Source: Actinomycetota bacterium
GTDB taxonomy: Bacteria; Actinomycetota; Actinomycetes; Nanopelagicales; Nanopelagicaceae
Length of the DNA stretch: 64,000 bases
Assembly (NCBI GenBank): GCA_009699575.1
Contig: WLNY01000005.1
Location: 23,280-87,279 of the forward strand
Reading direction: 5' to 3'
The position numbers and the translations under genes are program-made. Position 1 is the stretch's first letter. Each line of letters opens with the position of its first letter. Shown one piece after another: positions 17,240 through 26,287 of the stretch. A model generated the notes under the pieces. The model was not told the DNA's origin. It saw only the letters and a list, made by a program, of their open reading frames with translations, and did no database searches.

Positions 17240-17923
17240 CTACTTGGAGGTAACCCGAGCCACCACACCAAGGGCGACGGCAATAGATTGACCTACGAAT
17301 ATGGCGAAGAGAGCAGTTCCTACGCCTATCTGGCCTCCTAGCGCGGCTCCCAGTAAGAGCACGCTGCCTTCAATTCCAAGTCTCACTCGACCCACTCGGA
17401 CACCACTTCTGTGGTGAATCGCAGTCATCAGTCCATCCCGAGGACCTGGTCCAAGCCCGCAGGTTATGTACAGAGCAGAACCGATACCCACCATTGCGAT
17501 ACCTAAGGAATCCATCGCTATGCCAGTTACAAAATTTGGCGCTTCTGGAAAAATATTCACGCCCAATTGAATGGATGCTGCAATTATTGCGATATTTGCT
17601 AAAGTGCCAAATCCTGGCCGCTCACGCAACGGTAGCCACAGCAGCAACACGAGGGCGCTTATTCCAAAAGTCGACCACCCGAGGGAAATGTCGAGTCGTT
17701 TGGAAATTCCTTGTGCGAGTACGGTCCAAGGGGCATTCCCTGTTTGACTCTGTACCAGAAGTGAGTCTCCTAGACCAAAAATTAAAAGCCCACCGAATAA
17801 AACAATAAGTCGAGTCGCGGAAATATCCCAGCGATGAATAGCCCTCCATGGAGTGATCGGAATTGTTTTGTGGGGACGCAAGAAGTCCAAGACGGCACTT
17901 TTTTTATTCTTTTCAAAAGACAT
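17240..17923 (-). CDS. YczE/YyaS-type integral membrane protein
   Basis: A 227-residue protein with about five or six membrane segments after a cytosolic N-terminus. The LGPGPRDGLMTA motif (about residues 155-165) and the GNAPWTVLAQG segment mark the YczE/YitT-like family of unknown biochemical function. A TAGACT-N6-ATG leaderless promoter precedes it. It is divergent from uppP, 73 bases away. No transport substrate can be assigned. Confidence 0.8.
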   Translation of the reverse strand: MSFEKNKKSAVLDFLRPHKTIPITPWRAIHRWDISATRLIVLFGGLLIFGLGDSLLVQSQTGNAPWTVLAQGISKRLDISLGWSTFGISALVLLLWLPLRERPGFGTLANIAIIAASIQLGVNIFPEAPNFVTGIAMDSLGIAMVGIGSALYITCGLGPGPRDGLMTAIHHRSGVRVGRVRLGIEGSVLLLGAALGGQIGVGTALFAIFVGQSIAVALGVVARVTSK

Positions 17924-17929
17924 GGGTGG

Positions 17930-17935
17930 AGTCTA
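17930..17935 (-). promoter_or_regulatory. -10 hexamer for the leaderless YczE-type gene
   Basis: On the minus strand TAGACT, then CCACCC, then the ATG at 17923: the same TAnnnT-N6-start spacing as elsewhere in the window. Confidence 0.55.
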
Positions 17936-17996
17936 GAGGAGTTTGAATCTGTGATGACCGATAAATCTCACCTACTTCGGTATAAGGTTAAGTATT

Positions 17997-18857
17997 ATGG
18001 AATTCACCTATTTTCAAGCAATTGTTACTGGTGTTGTCCAAGGAATTACAGAACTCTTCCCGATTTCTAGCCTAGGCCATGCGGTTCTCTTGCCGGCTTG
18101 GATTGGGGGGTCTTGGTCGACATTTACTACCGACCCATCATCGTCATACCTTTCCGTAACTGTCGCATTTCACCTAGCAAGCGCTGTGGCGCTTTTTATA
18201 GTTTTTCGTAAGCGATGGATCGGACTAATCGCTGGAGGACTCCAATCCATTCGCGGAGTGAAATCAGAAGCGTCCGGGGTTTTTTGGCGTGTTGTTATTG
18301 CCACAATTCCTGTAGCAATAATTGGGAAAGTTTTTGAAGAGCCATTAGGAAAGATTTTCGCTAAACCTATTTTTGCGGGGCTGTTTTTAACAATAAATGG
18401 AGTGATTCTATTTACTGTTGAGAGGGTGACACGCAGAACCAGTGCGCCTCACCCTGCGGAGAATTCCAATGCCGAAATTATGCAGCACGTGACAATTCCC
18501 GTTGCGCTGACGATTGGATTTGGACAATCTCTTGCCCTTCTCTCCGGTATTAGTCGTTTTGGAATAACCATGAGTTCGGGTTTATTAAGAAGACTCTCGC
18601 ATGCAAGTGCAGCTGATTTTGCTTTCCTCTTAGCCTTGCCGGTAATTGCCGGTGCGGCTATTTTGAAAGTGCCAGAACTTTTCACGCCGGAGCAAACTCA
18701 TATACGAGGCCAGATAGTGGTCGGTTCCCTTGTCTCGTTCGTGTGCACGTATGCCTCCGTTACTTTTCTTGTTCGTTGGTTTCGCACTCGAACCCTCTAT
18801 CCCTTCGCAATATATTCTCTGATCGTGGGTCTTGCTTCAGTAATACGGTTTGGTTAA
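17997..18857 (+). CDS. uppP: Undecaprenyl-diphosphatase (BacA/UppP)
   Basis: A 286-residue membrane phosphatase that recycles the undecaprenyl carrier for cell-wall synthesis. Both active-site motifs are present: G-I-T-E-L-F-P-I-S-S-L-G-H near the N-terminus and L-S-G-I-S-R-F-G later (about 182-189). The substitution of LFP for the more common FLP is conservative. AAGG lies 9 bases before the ATG, and TAAGGT 8 bases before it is a possible -10. DUF554 follows after 3 nt. Confidence 0.93.
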   Translation: MEFTYFQAIVTGVVQGITELFPISSLGHAVLLPAWIGGSWSTFTTDPSSSYLSVTVAFHLASAVALFIVFRKRWIGLIAGGLQSIRGVKSEASGVFWRVVIATIPVAIIGKVFEEPLGKIFAKPIFAGLFLTINGVILFTVERVTRRTSAPHPAENSNAEIMQHVTIPVALTIGFGQSLALLSGISRFGITMSSGLLRRLSHASAADFAFLLALPVIAGAAILKVPELFTPEQTHIRGQIVVGSLVSFVCTYASVTFLVRWFRTRTLYPFAIYSLIVGLASVIRFG

Positions 18858-18860
18858 TAA

Positions 18861-19595
18861 ATGTTTATTGGCATCGGAACAATTATCAATGTTGTTGCAA
18901 TTCTTTGCGGCGCAGGGGTCGGAGTTCTTGTTGGTTCGAAATTAAAGGCTCACACACGAGACCTGATTACTGACATTCTTGGCTTGGTTACTTTATTAGC
19001 CGCTGCGGGAGCTCTGACGGCCTTGTGGAGTCAGCGCTATATCTCTGCATTTCCCTCCGGCTGGCCACTTCTAGTTGTCCTGAGTTCTCTTCTTATTGGA
19101 GGATTACTCGGTTCGGCATTGCATCTTGATGAACGCTTGGAGAAGGCTGGCGAAAGTTTACGAAAAAAATTTGGAGCATCGGGTGAGTCTCCATTCGTTG
19201 AAGGTTTCGTCTCTTCATCGTTGCTCTTTGTTATCGGCCCACTAGCAATATTGGGCAGCATTAGTGATGGTATGGGCAATGGGATAGATCAACTTATTTT
19301 GAAATCAACACTGGACTTTTTTGCAGCTATTGCATTTGCGGCATCACTTGGTTGGGGAGTGGGGGCTTCTGCGATACCGGTGGCTATGTACCAGGGGCTT
19401 TGGACGCTCATTGGGTTAGGGCTGGGTAGCATTTTGTTGGATTATCAAATTGACGCAATGACTGTAGTTGGCGGACTATTGCTGGTAGCCATCGGACTCA
19501 GGCTTCTAAAGATTAGAGAAATAGCCGTAGGCAATTTGCTTCCGTGTCTTGCTGTTGCACCACTTATTGCTTGGGGAGTTCACTTACTTAAGTGA
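18861..19595 (+). CDS. DUF554 membrane protein
   Basis: A 244-residue hydrophobic protein with about seven membrane segments. The N-terminal GTIINVVAILCGAGVGVLVG and the internal SISDGMGNGIDQLILKSTLDFFAAIAFA segment are typical of DUF554 (YdfK/YqgA). The family's function is not established. It is likely cotranscribed with uppP, and its end is convergent with the alcohol dehydrogenase gene with only 8 nt between. Confidence 0.85.
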   Translation: MFIGIGTIINVVAILCGAGVGVLVGSKLKAHTRDLITDILGLVTLLAAAGALTALWSQRYISAFPSGWPLLVVLSSLLIGGLLGSALHLDERLEKAGESLRKKFGASGESPFVEGFVSSSLLFVIGPLAILGSISDGMGNGIDQLILKSTLDFFAAIAFAASLGWGVGASAIPVAMYQGLWTLIGLGLGSILLDYQIDAMTVVGGLLLVAIGLRLLKIREIAVGNLLPCLAVAPLIAWGVHLLK

Positions 19596-19603
19596 ATAAT
19601 TGC

Positions 19604-20644
19604 CTAGAAGGTTGAAGCATCAAGAACAAAGCGATACTTAACATCACTTGCAACTGTGCGATCGTAAGCCGTGTTTGCGTAGTCAGCGCCGATTACTTCC
19701 ACATCACTGACAATGCCGTGCTCTCCGCAGAAATCAAGCATTTCTTGAAGCTCAGGCATTCCACCAATCATTGACCCCGCCATTCGGCGACGACCATCGA
19801 GTAATGAACCAACGTTGACTGCGTAAGGCTTCCCAGGGAGTCCGATGACAACTAAAGTGCCATCCAAAGCCAGCAATCCTAAATAGGGATTAATGTCGAT
19901 TTCTGCACTAACAGTATTTAGGATCAAATCAAATTTCTTTGAATACTCTTTTAAAATGGAAATATCTGATGTGCATATAAACTCATCAGCACCCATCTCG
20001 AGAGCATCACTTTTCTTGGATGCTGTGTGTGAAATAACGGTTACGTGGGCTCCCATTGCGTGCGCGAACTTAACTCCCATGTGACCAAGTCCGCCCAACC
20101 CCATAACTGCCACTCGTGTTGTAGGCCCCACATTCCATTTCTTGATAGGGGAGTACAAAGTAATCCCAGCACACAAAAGCGGAGCCACAGCCTCTAAGGG
20201 AAGATTTTCTGGAATATGAACTGCGAAATTCTCATCAATCACGAATGTATTTGAATAGCCCCCACGGGTTTGAGTTATTCCATCTCTCTCAAATCCGTTG
20301 TAAGTTCCGGTCATTCCGTCGAGGCAATAGTTTTGCAATCCAGCATCACAATTAGAACAGGTCTGGCATGAGTCAACAAAAACGCCCACTCCGATCAGTT
20401 GACCTACTTGAAATTTGCTCACCTCAGTGCCGATGCTGCTGACAACTCCAACAATTTCATGACCGGGGACGAGCGGATAAAGAACGGGACCCCACTCGCC
20501 TCGCGCAGTGTGTATATCGGAATGGCAAATACCAGAATATTTAACATCGATTGCAACGTCGCGAGGACGTAAATCGCGACGTTCGAATTCGAAAGATACT
20601 AGTGGTGATGTTGCATCGTGAATGGCAAGTCCGCGTGATTTCAT
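19604..20644 (-). CDS. Zinc-dependent NAD(P) alcohol dehydrogenase, cinnamyl-type MDR
   Basis: A 346-residue medium-chain dehydrogenase. The catalytic zinc site has GICHSDIH and GHEIVG; the structural zinc site is CQTCSNCDAGLQNYC; the nucleotide fold is GLGGLGHMGVK. The pattern best fits the YahK/CAD group, which reduces aldehydes with NADPH. The ATG overlaps the tdk stop (20641-20644), an unusual metabolic pairing that probably only reflects compaction. The real substrate is unknown. Confidence 0.9.
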   Translation of the reverse strand: MKSRGLAIHDATSPLVSFEFERRDLRPRDVAIDVKYSGICHSDIHTARGEWGPVLYPLVPGHEIVGVVSSIGTEVSKFQVGQLIGVGVFVDSCQTCSNCDAGLQNYCLDGMTGTYNGFERDGITQTRGGYSNTFVIDENFAVHIPENLPLEAVAPLLCAGITLYSPIKKWNVGPTTRVAVMGLGGLGHMGVKFAHAMGAHVTVISHTASKKSDALEMGADEFICTSDISILKEYSKKFDLILNTVSAEIDINPYLGLLALDGTLVVIGLPGKPYAVNVGSLLDGRRRMAGSMIGGMPELQEMLDFCGEHGIVSDVEVIGADYANTAYDRTVASDVKYRFVLDASTF

Positions 20645-21285
20645 AGAGTGAATGGTAAGGGGTCGGCCGATGTATGTGCAGCCCGAGAAATGCGGGCAGT
20701 CACTTGACGCATGTGATGTCTGCGACAGAGCACCTCGTAAGCAACTTCATTTTTTCTCTCAACATCACCAACAACAACTTGCTCGCCCTCTACAACCATA
20801 GTTCCGTCAATGGTTCGGGCATTGTGAGTAGCCCTGGATCCGCACCAACAGAGAGCCTCCACTTGAAGCGTATTTACCCGGTCTGCTAGTTCAACTAATC
20901 GAGCGGATCCAGGGAATAATTTTGTGCGAAAATCAGAGAGAATGCCGAAAGCGAAGACATCTATTCCAAGGCCATCGACAATTTTTGCGAGGCCTTCAAT
21001 TTGTTCGGGTTGGTAAAACTGTGCCTCATCACAAATGATGTAATCGATGCGATTACCAATTGAGAGTTGTTCCACAACAAATTTATGAATATCCATCTCA
21101 GGGGAAACCTCAATAGCGGGGCTCTGCAAGCCCAAGCGCGAGGAAATAACACCTGAACCAGCTCGATCTTGAGATGTGAAAATAAGTCCGGTTCTTCCGC
21201 GACTTTGATGATTGTGCGCGGTCTGCAAAGCCAATGTGGATTTACCACTATCCATGGTTCCGCAGTAATAAATTAATTCAGGCAC
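20641..21285 (-). CDS. tdk: Thymidine kinase, type II
   Basis: A 214-residue kinase that salvages thymidine to dTMP. Seen: P-loop GTMDSGKST (9-17), IICDEAQF (Walker B, about 85) and a C-terminal zinc lasso with CWCG and a later CRRHH. GTG start. The retrograde tetrameric TK1-type fold is implied by the family. With apt and the purine permease it forms a salvage-rich neighbourhood. Confidence 0.93.
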   Translation of the reverse strand: MPELIYYCGTMDSGKSTLALQTAHNHQSRGRTGLIFTSQDRAGSGVISSRLGLQSPAIEVSPEMDIHKFVVEQLSIGNRIDYIICDEAQFYQPEQIEGLAKIVDGLGIDVFAFGILSDFRTKLFPGSARLVELADRVNTLQVEALCWCGSRATHNARTIDGTMVVEGEQVVVGDVERKNEVAYEVLCRRHHMRQVTARISRAAHTSADPLPFTL

Positions 21286-21323
21286 GAGCGCATCTTGCCA
21301 CTTCTCGATTGAAAATGCTGAAT

Positions 21324-23171
21324 CTAGAGTGGGAGCCCGGCAGTGGCAAGTGCCTCATTCAACCGAGGGATAAGCGCGGTCGCGATATCGACTGAGATAT
21401 GGGAATCGTCGCGATAGGCAACAATCCCATCGAGTACAGCCGGGCAGATGCTTGAGCAAAGCCAAGGGTTAGGGTTGATAACTTGGAAACCCAGTGTTGC
21501 TAATGGTTGGGATGCAGTGCCTTTGTTGCACACCGATATTTCTTGACTCACTAGACATGATGGAATGTCACGTGTGGGCCTAGGGGTATCTACAATATAA
21601 ATGAGTAGAGGCGAAGATTTCCTAATTGAATTGAGAAGGCGCTTTTGACCATCACTCCACCACAGAGCTCGATTAGTTACATTCGAAGGTGGAGCAAAAT
21701 ATTGAAAGCTGCTCATAATTATCGCATCAGGACGAATTGAATTAATACGTGCTATGGAATTCTCTCGCCATTTAGTGCAGTCCGACATTTTGAATGCACC
21801 TTTATCTGGTCGGGTGACATCAATTGAGGGACAGGCAGATTTCGTCAGCGAAATTAATTTGTACCCTGAACGCTGTGCAATCACATCAATCGCCGGAAAC
21901 CATTGTGCGGCATGCGAATCACCATACAAAACGATGGTACGCGAGGACTTAACATCCCCATATGTGCACTCTCCAGAAAGACTTTTTCCATAAAATACGT
22001 GACAGCCATCGTCGTAAATCTGAGGACTTGATTTGATTCTCTCGAGCGTGACCTCACCCTGAACTCCAGTGATCTTCAATGCTTGAGTGTTTGTGAAATA
22101 GATTCCCGTGCCAAGAATTATGGAAATAAGTGTTATGGCTCCAACGGATTTGAACACCTTTGACGGTGTTGTTTCACGATGACGAAATCTTTCTTCAATG
22201 AATCTATGTGTTAAGTCTGCAAAGGCTATCGTGAGAGCAATACAACCAAACTTCTCGGGAAATGTAAGAGGGCGAGAAAGATAAGTACTTGGCAGGACAA
22301 GGAGTGGCCAATGCCAGAGGTAAAGGGGATAAGAGATCTCACCTAACCACTGTGACACCTTGCTATTTGCGAGATCGTTGAAGATTGGTGGCCAATATTT
22401 AATTGAACTGATAAGCAAGAAGGTTCCAAGGACTGGCAACAGTGCTGCTTTGCCAGGAAAGGCCGTATTCTCACTAAACGCCATCGAACTGTAGGTGAGA
22501 GCGATGAATCCAATCCACGGAATCCAACGATTTTTTGGCATTGTAGGCAGAAAGACTAAAAGAGCACCAACGCCAAGTTCCCACGCACGGGTTGGTAGTG
22601 AATAGAAAGCCCAGATTGGCGCAGTCTCAGTTTGGTACATCGAAAATACTAGAGATCCCAAAGTTAAGAGAAGTACACCTGCGACCACAATTGCTTTGCG
22701 GCGAAAACGAGTGAGTGCAAAGATGAAAAGGGGCCAAATAAAATAGAATTGCTCTTCAACAGCTAATGACCAGAAATGGATGACAGGAGATGGGGTAGCG
22801 TTGAGATTTTGATAATCATTTTGCCACCAGGCGAAAAGGTAATTCGAAATATAGAGACTCGCAGCAATAATATCTCTACCGAGAGATTGGCGCATTGTCG
22901 CTGGTAAAATCAGGAAAGACACGATTGCAGTTACGACAAGGACAAACGCTGATGTTGGAAGTAAACGTTTAGAACGACGGGCATAGAACTTTTTGAATCC
23001 GAATTCTCCAGAACGATCAATCTCGCGAAGTATCAAACCTGTTATGAGATAACCGGAGATAACATAGAAAATATCAACACCGATGAATCCTCCGGTGATG
23101 AATTTGGCGTGAAAGACTGTAACTAGGATTGCAGCTAGAGCGCGCAGCCCCTGAATTTGTGTGATGCGCAT
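21324..23171 (-). CDS. Acyltransferase-3 membrane protein with C-terminal SGNH domain (OafA-like)
   Basis: A 615-residue protein. The first 350 or so residues are an acyltransferase-3 domain with about ten membrane segments, opening with RITQIQGLRALAAILVTVFHAK (the GLRA..V..FH catalytic His region), then FIGVDIFYVISGYLI, YARRSKRLLP and SLAVEEQFYFIWP. The rest is an extracytoplasmic SGNH hydrolase-like domain with YGDSHAAQW (about 415) and a C-terminal DDSHIS catalytic pair. Such fusions O-acetylate cell-surface polysaccharide. The target polymer is unknown; it is the one clearly surface-directed gene in the salvage region. Confidence 0.88.
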   Translation of the reverse strand: MRITQIQGLRALAAILVTVFHAKFITGGFIGVDIFYVISGYLITGLILREIDRSGEFGFKKFYARRSKRLLPTSAFVLVVTAIVSFLILPATMRQSLGRDIIAASLYISNYLFAWWQNDYQNLNATPSPVIHFWSLAVEEQFYFIWPLFIFALTRFRRKAIVVAGVLLLTLGSLVFSMYQTETAPIWAFYSLPTRAWELGVGALLVFLPTMPKNRWIPWIGFIALTYSSMAFSENTAFPGKAALLPVLGTFLLISSIKYWPPIFNDLANSKVSQWLGEISYPLYLWHWPLLVLPSTYLSRPLTFPEKFGCIALTIAFADLTHRFIEERFRHRETTPSKVFKSVGAITLISIILGTGIYFTNTQALKITGVQGEVTLERIKSSPQIYDDGCHVFYGKSLSGECTYGDVKSSRTIVLYGDSHAAQWFPAIDVIAQRSGYKLISLTKSACPSIDVTRPDKGAFKMSDCTKWRENSIARINSIRPDAIIMSSFQYFAPPSNVTNRALWWSDGQKRLLNSIRKSSPLLIYIVDTPRPTRDIPSCLVSQEISVCNKGTASQPLATLGFQVINPNPWLCSSICPAVLDGIVAYRDDSHISVDIATALIPRLNEALATAGLPL

Positions 23172-23187
23172 GATGTTCTAGTGGGCT

Positions 23188-23715
23188 CTATTTTTTCGCC
23201 AGTGAAGTGATAGTGATGTCGGGATGTACTTCGTGGATACGATCGCGTCCGCCTAAAGCCTCTATCTCCAGCAGAAAACCAATATCAGAGATCGTTCCCC
23301 CGGCTCTACGAACAAGATCTATCGCTGCAATGGCTGTTCCGCCTGTAGCCAAAACATCGTCAATAATGAAAACATGAGAATTCCCGGTAACGGCATCTTG
23401 GTGGATCTCGAGTTCATCTATTCCGTATTCAAGTCCGTATTTTTGGGAATAAGTAGTGTGCGGAAGCTTGCCTTTTTTTCGCAAGGGAATAAAACCAATA
23501 GAGCGGTTTTGGGCTATTGCCGCAGCAAGAATGAAACCACGCGCCTCAATTCCAGCGACGAGAGTTGCCTGAATGTCTATTGCGCCCAATGCATCCGTGA
23601 TGCTTAAGAAAGCTTCACCATTGGCTAAGAGGGGAGTTATGTCTTGGAAGCGAATGCCAGGCTCCGGGAAATTGGGAACCTCACGTATGAGCCCCAATGC
23701 TTGAGCAATCTTCAC
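23188..23715 (-). CDS. apt: Adenine phosphoribosyltransferase
   Basis: A 175-residue enzyme that makes AMP from adenine and PRPP. The PRPP-binding motif VFIIDDVLATGGTA (about 115-128) is intact, with FPEPGIRFQDITPL near the N-terminus and GIEARGFILAAAIA. Start is GTG at 23715. It lies just downstream of tRNA-Leu on the same strand and 16 bases before the acyltransferase gene. Confidence 0.94.
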   Translation of the reverse strand: MKIAQALGLIREVPNFPEPGIRFQDITPLLANGEAFLSITDALGAIDIQATLVAGIEARGFILAAAIAQNRSIGFIPLRKKGKLPHTTYSQKYGLEYGIDELEIHQDAVTGNSHVFIIDDVLATGGTAIAAIDLVRRAGGTISDIGFLLEIEALGGRDRIHEVHPDITITSLAKK

Positions 23716-23767
23716 GGTTCGAATAGTTCCATATTCTCTATGTCGATATGCGAGATTTGATTAAGAG

Positions 23768-23851
23768 TGTCCGAACGGGGACTTGAACCCCGAAGCCCTT
23801 GCGGGCACTAGCACCTCAAGCTAGCGCGTCTGCCAATTCCGCCACCCGGAC
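23768..23851 (-). tRNA. tRNA-Leu (GAG anticodon)
   Basis: On the minus strand GTCCGGG (5' acceptor) pairs with TTCGGAC, using two G-T pairs at the base. The T arm is CGGGG-TTCAAGT-CCCCG. The anticodon arm is CTAGC-TTGAGGT-GCTAG, giving anticodon GAG. A long variable arm (GCCCGCAAGGGC) confirms a class II tRNA. The discriminator base is A and CCA is not encoded. It reads CUC/CUU leucine codons. Confidence 0.96.
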
Positions 23852-23863
23852 GAGTGATGGAAC

Positions 23864-23893
23864 ACGATAGCAATCCAGGGGTCACTCGCGCAA
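23864..23893 (-). promoter_or_regulatory. Possible promoter of tRNA-Leu
   Basis: On the minus strand TTGCGC (23893-23888), an 18-base spacer and TATCGT (23869-23864), ending 12 bases before the tRNA 5' end. Both hexamers are partial matches to the housekeeping consensus. Confidence 0.35.
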
Positions 23894-23923
23894 AAGCAGT
23901 CACTTACAGGCGAGAATACCTCC

Positions 23924-25240
23924 ATGACACATGATGAATATCGCCAGATATTAGAAGAAGAAACAATCCGAATTTGCCAGGAAATGATCAGAATTCCAAG
24001 TGTCAATTACGGAGATGGCAAAGGTGATGAATCGGCAATGGCGGCATATGTCGTCGCATCCTTGGCAGAGGTTGGAATTTCTGCGCTGGTATTCGAGTCC
24101 GCTCCCGGGCGATGCAATGTCGTTGCGAAGATTGAAAGTGCCAATCCATCACGTCCAGGACTAGTTGTACACGGACATCTAGATGTTGTCCCAGCTGACG
24201 CCAATGATTGGAGCGTAGATCCTTTTGCAGCAATTATTAAAGATGGAATGATCTGGGGTCGCGGCGCAGTTGATATGAAGAATACAGATGCGATGATGCT
24301 GGCAGTCATACGTGCATGGTCTCGAAGTGGATACAAACCACCGAGACCAATCTTGCTGGTGTTCTTCGCAGATGAAGAAGCCGGCTCGCTCTTCGGCTCA
24401 AGGTGGATGGTCAAGAATCATCCAGAAGTTTTCGAAGGTTATTCTGAAGCGATTTCCGAGGTCGGTGGTTTTTCAGTTACCGTTGGAGAAGGTAAGCGAC
24501 TCTATTTCGTAGAGACCGCACAAAAGGGAATTCACTGGATGAAAATTACAGCGCATGGGCGCGCTGGCCATGGGTCAATGATTAACGAAGAGAACGCAAT
24601 TACTTCACTCTCACGTGCAGTGGAGAAAATTGGAACTCACCAATGGCCGCAACGGTACACAGCAACAGTCAAATCTTTATTTGAAAAAGTTGCTCACGCA
24701 ACTGGCAAGCCATTTGATTTGAGTGATTTAAGACCGTTGCTCAAAGAACTTGGTTCCACTGCTCGAATGATTGGTGCGACCCTTCAAAATACTGCTAATC
24801 CAACCATGTTAGATTCAGGCTATAAGGCAAACGTTATTCCGCAAAGCGCTAGCGCAGTAATAGATGGCCGCTTTCTTCCAGGATACGAAGATGAATTAAA
24901 TGACACAATACGTAAGATAGTTGGCCCAGAGATAGAAATAGAGACACTTACACGAGATATCGCTCTAGAGGTTGAATTCGAAGGAGACTTAGTTGCAGCT
25001 ATGTGCCAGGCGCTTATTTCCGAAGATCCAGATGCAATTCCAGTCCCGTACCTCATGAGTGGCGGAACGGATAATAAAGCGTTGTCGGAACTTGGAATTA
25101 TTGGATATGGTTTTTCACCTTTAAAATTGCCACCAGATCTCGACTTCATGTCGCTTTTTCATGGCGTAGATGAGCGAGTACCGGTTGACGGACTCAAATT
25201 CGGAGTACATGTTCTTGAGAACCTTTTAAAGAATTCCTAG
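23924..25240 (+). CDS. M20-family metallopeptidase (ArgE/DapE/carboxypeptidase-like)
   Basis: A 438-residue zinc hydrolase. Metal-binding and catalytic motifs: HGHLDVVP (83-90), GRGAVDMKN (bridging Asp) and FFADEEAGS (catalytic Glu). A dimerisation insert follows (HGRAGHGSM), and a final His is supplied by SLFHGVDERV. It is a cytosolic dipeptidase or amino-acid deacylase; similar proteins occur across Actinobacteria as M20/M25/M40 peptidases, and the substrate is not determinable. GAGAAT six bases before the ATG resembles the local leaderless -10, but with G at position one. Confidence 0.88.
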   Translation: MTHDEYRQILEEETIRICQEMIRIPSVNYGDGKGDESAMAAYVVASLAEVGISALVFESAPGRCNVVAKIESANPSRPGLVVHGHLDVVPADANDWSVDPFAAIIKDGMIWGRGAVDMKNTDAMMLAVIRAWSRSGYKPPRPILLVFFADEEAGSLFGSRWMVKNHPEVFEGYSEAISEVGGFSVTVGEGKRLYFVETAQKGIHWMKITAHGRAGHGSMINEENAITSLSRAVEKIGTHQWPQRYTATVKSLFEKVAHATGKPFDLSDLRPLLKELGSTARMIGATLQNTANPTMLDSGYKANVIPQSASAVIDGRFLPGYEDELNDTIRKIVGPEIEIETLTRDIALEVEFEGDLVAAMCQALISEDPDAIPVPYLMSGGTDNKALSELGIIGYGFSPLKLPPDLDFMSLFHGVDERVPVDGLKFGVHVLENLLKNS

Positions 25241-25256
25241 AGTGTGTATCTAGGAA
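25234..25256 (+). terminator. Terminator-like hairpin between M20 peptidase and aldo/keto reductase
   Basis: TTCCTAGA-GTGTGTA-TCTAGGAA is a perfect 8-bp inverted repeat spanning the 3' ends of two convergent genes. It has no T tract, so its strength as a terminator is doubtful. Confidence 0.4.
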
Positions 25257-26194
25257 GACACTTCATCAAGAACATCTCGTACAATCAAAGGAAGGGTCAT
25301 CTGCTCAGATAACAAGATTCCTCGAAGTTGAGCGCCCGTTCGCGCTCCAACAATGGCGCTTGTAACACCTGGTGCGTCTCGAACCCAGGCAAGCGCCACT
25401 TCAAGTGGGGAGAATCCCAGGCGTTCGGCAGCCACTGCGACAGCTTCAACTATGCGTGAACTACGGTCATCTAAATATGGATCTACAAAGGATGCAAAGT
25501 GTGGAGTAGCGCCTCGAGAATCACTCGGAATTCCTCTCCGATACTTTCCAGTGAGAACTCCTCGTCCAAGTGGAGACCAAGCAAGGAGTCCGATGTTGAG
25601 GGCAGAAACACAATCAATTAGTTCGTTCTCAACGTTTCGGTTCAATAATGAATATTCATTTTGCAATGTTGTGACGGGGGCTTTGCTTTGTATAGATTCT
25701 TGTTGAGTTATTGCACGGGCACTTTGCCAGCCTGAAAAATTACACACTCCGACATAGCGAGCTTTGCCTGATGAGTAGGCATAATCGAGAGCAGAAAGTG
25801 TGTCATCTAGCGGGTTATTCGGATCCCATGCGTGTATCTGCCAGAGGTCTACGAAATCTGTGCCCAAGCGAGTCAGTGATTTCTCAAGTTGTGAAATTAG
25901 ATGCGAGCGGGAATTATCAACAGTTCGGACTCCCTCGGGAAAGGTCACGCCTGCTTTAGTTGCGATGACGACTTCATCGCGATTAAACAAAGTGCCCACA
26001 AGCCCGCCGATTACTCTTTCACTATCGCCGTCACCGTATACCGCTGCTGTATCAATGAAATTACCGCCGGCATCTAGGAAAGCCCTGCATTGGTCGGCCG
26101 CTTCATGCTCGTCGGTATCACGGCCCCATGTCATCGTGCCCAGGCCAAGTCGAGATAATTGAAGGCCACTGCTTCCTGCTCGACGAAGTTCCAT
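25250..26194 (-). CDS. Aldo/keto reductase
   Basis: A 314-residue TIM-barrel NADPH-dependent oxidoreductase. The catalytic tetrad is readable: Asp and Tyr in FIDTAAVYGDG, Lys in VVIATKAGV, His in LWQIHAWDP. The C-terminal TSAIVGARTGAQL is the NADP-binding loop. It belongs to the AKR11/YajO-like bacterial group; its natural substrate is unknown. A TAAGGT-N6-ATG leaderless promoter precedes it. Confidence 0.92.
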   Translation of the reverse strand: MELRRAGSSGLQLSRLGLGTMTWGRDTDEHEAADQCRAFLDAGGNFIDTAAVYGDGDSERVIGGLVGTLFNRDEVVIATKAGVTFPEGVRTVDNSRSHLISQLEKSLTRLGTDFVDLWQIHAWDPNNPLDDTLSALDYAYSSGKARYVGVCNFSGWQSARAITQQESIQSKAPVTTLQNEYSLLNRNVENELIDCVSALNIGLLAWSPLGRGVLTGKYRRGIPSDSRGATPHFASFVDPYLDDRSSRIVEAVAVAAERLGFSPLEVALAWVRDAPGVTSAIVGARTGAQLRGILLSEQMTLPLIVRDVLDEVSS

Positions 26195-26200
26195 GGAGTG

Positions 26201-26206
26201 ACCTTA
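26201..26206 (-). promoter_or_regulatory. -10 hexamer for leaderless aldo/keto reductase gene
   Basis: On the minus strand TAAGGT, then CACTCC, then the ATG at 26194. Confidence 0.55.
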
Positions 26207-26287
26207 GCAAGCCCATGATGTGATTCCCCGATAACCTAGTGCAAGTAATTTCTGGTGTCTGAACAAGAATGTCAAGAGGGAGGTGAA